From Dongia rigui (GTDB lineage: Bacteria; Pseudomonadota; Alphaproteobacteria; Dongiales; Dongiaceae), in assembly GCF_034044635.1 (NCBI RefSeq), contig NZ_JAXCLX010000001.1, forward strand, positions 930,001 through 994,000: a DNA stretch of 64,000 nucleotides, in the 5' to 3' direction. Each line of letters starts with the position of its first letter. Position 1 is the stretch's first letter. Below are positions 60,691-64,000 of the stretch, one piece after another. A program made the translations under genes and the position numbers. Under the pieces are notes generated by a model. It saw nothing but the letters and a program-made list of their open reading frames with translations, did not search any database and had not been told where the DNA came from.

Positions 60691-62121
60691 TCAGGTCCGT
60701 TTGATGCTGTCCTGCCAGTCGAAGAACGCCTGGATTGCGCGCGAAATGGCCTTAGCGAGGCCTTTCTGGTGGGTCTTGTTGGTCAAGAGCCGCTGGTCCT
60801 CATTGGACGAGATATAGCCCATCTCCAGAAGCACCGACGGCACATCCGGGGCCTTCAACACGGCAAAGCCGGCAAAGCGGTGGCTCTGCTCCAGCATAAG
60901 GGTGTCTTTTTTCAGCGACTTCACCAGCATCTTGGCAAAACGCGCCGAGAGATTGGTGGTCTCGCGCTGGGCCAGGTCGATGAGAATGCCGGTCACCAGC
61001 TTGCTTTCATTGGTGAGGTCGACACCGGCGATCACATCCGACTTGTTTTCCTTGGCCGCCAGCGCCTCGGCTTCGGAATCGGAGGCGTTCTCGGAGAGGG
61101 TATAGACCGAGGCGCCGCGCGTCTTCGAATTGGCGTGGCTGTCGGCATGGAGCGAGATGAACAGCTCGGCCGCATCGTCGCGCGCCAGCTTGAAACGGTC
61201 GCGCAACGGGATATAGACGTCCTTGTCGCGGGTCAGTTCGACCCGGAAACGGCCGGTCGCCAGCAATTCCTTCTTCAGCGCCTTGGCGACAGCCAGGGTG
61301 ATGGTCTTTTCCATCGTGCCATTGCCGATGGCGCCAGGATCGATGCCGCCATGGCCTGGATCGATGATGATGAGTGGCTTGCGCTTGACGTTCTTCTTCA
61401 GCGCCTGATCGCCGGGCTTGAGCGTCGGCACCAGGATGGCGGCGTCATTGGGCTCGGCCTTGGGGATGACGATCTCGTCGCTGCTTTTGGCAGCCACCTG
61501 GACCGCCATCGGGTCGGGATCGGCGCTGGGTGCATTGCCGCTTTCGACCGGGCCTTCCTGCACGATCGCCGGTTGCTTCGCCGCCGCCACATTCATGGCA
61601 TCAGGCGCAGGCACGGTCGAACCGTCGCTGGCAAAGAGGGTGCGCTTGATCTGGCCGCGGAAGCTGGCGTCGTCGCTGGGCTTCAAATCGATGAGCAGGC
61701 GACGGGGCAGCTTTTCGGTCTTGTCCACCAGGGCGACCTGGGAAACGGTCGCCGGAGCGGCCAAATCGAGCACGATGCGGGAGGTGCCGACCTTGAACAG
61801 GCCATAGCGCATGGCGGCAACCAGACCCCGCCCCTGCAGCTTGCGCCCGGCCGGTATCTGCCAGTCCACCTCATCAAGGTCGATGACGACGCGCTGCGGG
61901 TCGGCCAGGGCAAAGACCTTGAAACCGGTGGCGGCGCTGAGGTCGAGGACGACCCGGGTGAGGTCCGGCTCCACACCCAGCTTGGCGTCGGTGACAGCGG
62001 GTTTGGCCCAGGCACCCGGCCCCACCGGCAGAATCGCGGCCAGCACAAGCGCAGCCAAAACCAGCCCGACAAATTTCAAGCTGAAGCGCTGCGGCGCATT
62101 AAAAATGTGGCTCTTCCGCAT
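60691..62121 (-). CDS. amiC: N-acetylmuramoyl-L-alanine amidase AmiC (septal)
   Basis: 476 aa. A signal region at about 12-38 precedes an AMIN domain (TRVVLDLSAATGFKVFALADPQRVVIDL). A linker leads to the Amidase_3 domain, with zinc ligands His in IIDPGHGGIDPG, Glu in GTMEKTITLAVAKAL and His in LFISLHADS. The catalytic Glu is in VLLEMGYISS. The helix blocking the active site in EnvC-regulated enzymes appears as SDSEAEALAAKENKSD. It splits septal murein, and an EnvC-like activator gene lies at the window start. It is divergent from rne. Confidence 0.96.
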   Translation of the reverse strand: MRKSHIFNAPQRFSLKFVGLVLAALVLAAILPVGPGAWAKPAVTDAKLGVEPDLTRVVLDLSAATGFKVFALADPQRVVIDLDEVDWQIPAGRKLQGRGLVAAMRYGLFKVGTSRIVLDLAAPATVSQVALVDKTEKLPRRLLIDLKPSDDASFRGQIKRTLFASDGSTVPAPDAMNVAAAKQPAIVQEGPVESGNAPSADPDPMAVQVAAKSSDEIVIPKAEPNDAAILVPTLKPGDQALKKNVKRKPLIIIDPGHGGIDPGAIGNGTMEKTITLAVAKALKKELLATGRFRVELTRDKDVYIPLRDRFKLARDDAAELFISLHADSHANSKTRGASVYTLSENASDSEAEALAAKENKSDVIAGVDLTNESKLVTGILIDLAQRETTNLSARFAKMLVKSLKKDTLMLEQSHRFAGFAVLKAPDVPSVLLEMGYISSNEDQRLLTNKTHQKGLAKAISRAIQAFFDWQDSIKRT

Positions 62122-62613
62122 GTTGCCGGTTCGTCGCGTGAATCTCTCGCAATATAGTGCCGCAACTAGCTGAAAAGCAACAAGATATTGAATTTGCCTG
62201 AAAATTGGGCATCCGCCGCGTCAGGAACGGGACGGCCGACAAAGATCGCCCAGGAAGCGGGCAATTGCAGTTGTGTTGCTGGTCGACGGCCAGTATGGTG
62301 ACGTTCCGCGACCGTTCGGATCGCTCCAAATCGCCCAAATTGGCCGACTGGGGATCGAATCGACGGTTGGTCGTGAACTTGGCTATCGCCCGCCAACAGC
62401 CCTGAATATTGGATTTCCGGGGCCGGACGAGAACCAGGCACCGCTTACGCAGGACAAGGTCGCTCCCGACCTGAGACGGACCGGAGCCGAGGCTTGTTCT
62501 GTAGCAAAACCAACAGGTTGACATGACGCCACCCTGCCATTCAACAACCCTTTTCGCGCCGCCGACCGCTGTGAGAGCGATCGACGCTGGGCGCGTCACG
62601 GAGCTATGCATCT
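62122..62613. other. Divergent intergenic region amiC/rne, probable rne leader
   Basis: About 490 bp with no supportable gene; open frames here have no ribosome-binding site or family match. Its length fits a long rne 5' untranslated leader, which in other bacteria is the target of RNase E self-regulation. I cannot point to a specific stem structure. Confidence 0.5.
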
Positions 62614-64000
62614 ATGACCAAAATTATGCTGATCGACGCCACCCACCCGGAAGAAACCCGCGTTGCGGTGGTGGATGGCCGCAGGCTTGAAGAGTTCGAC
62701 GTCGAAGTCGCCAGCCGGCACCCGCTCAAAGGCAACATCTATCTCGCCAAGGTAACCAGGGTCGAACCGTCCCTGCAGGCCGCCTTTGTTGAATATGGCG
62801 GCAATCGCCACGGTTTCCTGGCGTTCAGCGAAATCCATCCCGATTACTACCGCATCCCGGTCGCCGATCGCGAAGCCTTGATGCGCGAGGATATCGAGGA
62901 GGCGGAAGAAGAAGAACAGCGCCGTGGGCGTGGTCGCCGTGACCGTGGCGGCCGCCGCCGCGACCGGGCACGCTCTGGGGCTGCCCAAGGCCATGCCGGC
63001 GAAGATGGCGCCCCAGCGGGGACTGCCGGCGAGCCAGAGCATGAGCATGAGCATGAGCATGAGCATGAGCATGAGCATGATCTGGGCCACGACCAGGATC
63101 ATCACGACGATCACGCGCATGATCACGACGATATCGACCATGATCACGACGATCTCGATCATGACCACGACGATCATGACCATGCCGAAGAGTCGCACGC
63201 CGGGGTGGCAGCGGCCGAGACCTTGGGCGCCGACAGCGGCGCCAATGTTGCTGCGGATGACGACCGTTCCGGCACCACGCAGGTCATGCCGCTTTCCGCC
63301 GGCCATGACAGCCTGCGCAGCGAGCCGGTGGCCCAACCGGCCGAAACAACTCAGCCAGAATCCTTTACCCAAGCTTCCTTTGCCCAAGCTTCCTTTGCTG
63401 AGGTGAGTGACTTCCCGGCCGCCGCAGTGGCCGAGGGCACCGACGCCGACGCCAGTCATGGCGATGTCCTTGATGCCGAGGTGCCGGCCGCGCCGCAGGG
63501 CGATATTGTCGAGGTTGTTCAGCCGCCCGAGGTCATCGACACCGTGGGCGGCGAAGAAGCGAGCCACGGCGACGACGCCGAGGAGGAGGACGAGGAAGAC
63601 GACGATTCCGATCGCCGCCGCCGGCAGCGTCACCTGCGTCGCTACAAGATCCAGGAAGTCATCAAGCGCCGCCAGATTCTGTTGGTGCAGGTCACCAAGG
63701 AAGAGCGCGGCAACAAGGGTGCGGCGCTCACCACCTACATGTCGCTGGCCGGGCGTTATTGCGTGCTGATGCCCAACACCGATCGCGGTGGCGGCATTTC
63801 GCGCCGCATCACCTCGGTTTCCGACCGCAAGCGACTGAAGTCGATCGTCGATGAACTGGATCCGCCGGAAGGGATGGCGGTCATCGTCCGCACCGCCGGC
63901 ATGGAACGCCAGCGCAGCGAGATCAAGCGCGACTTCGAATACCTGCTGCGCCTGTGGGACGAGATCCGCGAGAACACGCTGCGGTCCTCGGCGCCTTCGC
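62614..64000 (+). CDS. rne: Ribonuclease E, 5' part (runs off the window)
   Basis: At least 462 codons; the 3' end is outside. MTKIMLIDATHPEETRVAVV is the N-terminal RNase H-like strand. The S1 domain begins GNIYLAKVTRVEPSLQAAFVEYGGNRHGFL and resumes at QILLVQVTKEERGNKGAALT, with an insert of about 255 residues between. Residues 142-195 of the insert hold 20 histidines among Asp and Glu, beginning with seven Glu-His pairs. RRITSVSDRKRLK and the following 5' sensor region are normal. RNase E starts mRNA decay and processes rRNA and tRNA; RppH at 2750-3238 feeds it. Confidence 0.95.
   Translation, partial: MTKIMLIDATHPEETRVAVVDGRRLEEFDVEVASRHPLKGNIYLAKVTRVEPSLQAAFVEYGGNRHGFLAFSEIHPDYYRIPVADREALMREDIEEAEEEEQRRGRGRRDRGGRRRDRARSGAAQGHAGEDGAPAGTAGEPEHEHEHEHEHEHEHDLGHDQDHHDDHAHDHDDIDHDHDDLDHDHDDHDHAEESHAGVAAAETLGADSGANVAADDDRSGTTQVMPLSAGHDSLRSEPVAQPAETTQPESFTQASFAQASFAEVSDFPAAAVAEGTDADASHGDVLDAEVPAAPQGDIVEVVQPPEVIDTVGGEEASHGDDAEEEDEEDDDSDRRRRQRHLRRYKIQEVIKRRQILLVQVTKEERGNKGAALTTYMSLAGRYCVLMPNTDRGGGISRRITSVSDRKRLKSIVDELDPPEGMAVIVRTAGMERQRSEIKRDFEYLLRLWDEIRENTLRSSAPS
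63037..63199 (+). repeat. GAGCAT tandem repeat and His/Asp-coding repeats inside rne
   Basis: Seven perfect GAGCAT hexamers occupy 63037-63078. Irregular copies of catgatcacgacgat-type units continue to about 63190. Both are in frame. Because the unit is six bases, expansion or contraction keeps the frame, so length variation between strains is expected. Confidence 0.9.

Noticed and set aside
62596-63633. Minus-strand frame with a Met-Leu repeat (MLMLML) opposite rne
   Set aside because: It is the antisense of the GAGCAT repeat; the plus strand is unmistakably RNase E.

Overview
The window is high-GC chromosomal DNA from an alphaproteobacterium, most probably of the Rhodospirillales/Dongiaceae type. 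The evidence is the gene order: ctpA-yibQ-rppH; hemC-hemD-Mic60-hemY divergent from tsaD; a complete dcw cluster followed by bamD-recN-ligA; and amiC-mrcA-prfB divergent from rne. Nearly all of it is housekeeping DNA. I see no prophage, insertion sequence, CRISPR array or toxin system. Genus-level placement is inference.

Layout. 1-3238 (+): end of an EnvC-like murein hydrolase activator, CtpA protease, a YibQ-type divergent polysaccharide deacetylase and the Nudix RNA pyrophosphohydrolase RppH. 3253-3334: a double-hairpin intergenic repeat with a second copy at 48626-48703. 3347-9155 (-): acetyl-CoA synthetase, a chemoreceptor and CreD. 9254-11040 (-): EVE-domain protein, YciI-like protein and TsaD. 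11113-15779 (+): heme genes hemC, an in-frame hemD-Mic60 fusion, and hemY with a C-terminal zinc ribbon. 15808-15882: tRNA-Thr(CGT), then a small helix-turn-helix gene and a convergent pair of PAS_5-like genes. 17664-41810 (-): 19 genes in one direction, mraZ-rsmH-ftsL-ftsI-murE-murF-mraY-murD-ftsW-murG-murC-murB-ddl-ftsQ-ftsA-ftsZ then bamD-recN-ligA. Most junctions are ATGA overlaps, and four TGGG boxes at exact 10-bp spacing lie upstream of mraZ.

42381-49615: a frameshifted Sel1-like gene, an Lrp/AsnC regulator, RNase P RNA (rnpB), purC, a secreted protein of unknown function, then an apparent operon of two DMT exporters, an AmpD-like amidase and a D-threonine-aldolase-like enzyme. 49953-56335: amtB with a strong sigma-54 promoter, a DUF2927-like secreted protein, and small accessory genes (alpha/beta hydrolase, GNAT, rhodanese, VOC, AraC, MOSC). 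56332-64000: prfB with a programmed +1 frameshift, mrcA (PBP1A), amiC, and the 5' part of rne cut by the window end.

How the genes work together: the central block makes lipid II (MurC-F, Ddl, MraY, MurG) and delivers it to the divisome (FtsQ, L, I, W, A, Z). PBP1A polymerises glycan, AmiC with EnvC splits septal murein, and BamD inserts outer-membrane proteins. HemC, HemD and HemY belong to tetrapyrrole synthesis, and the attached Mic60-like module belongs to inner-membrane shaping.

I did not find a wholly new multi-gene system. The most unusual things are the HemD-Mic60 fusion with an internal start site, the histidine/aspartate-rich insert inside the S1 domain of RNase E, and the exporter-amidase-D-amino-acid-enzyme operon.
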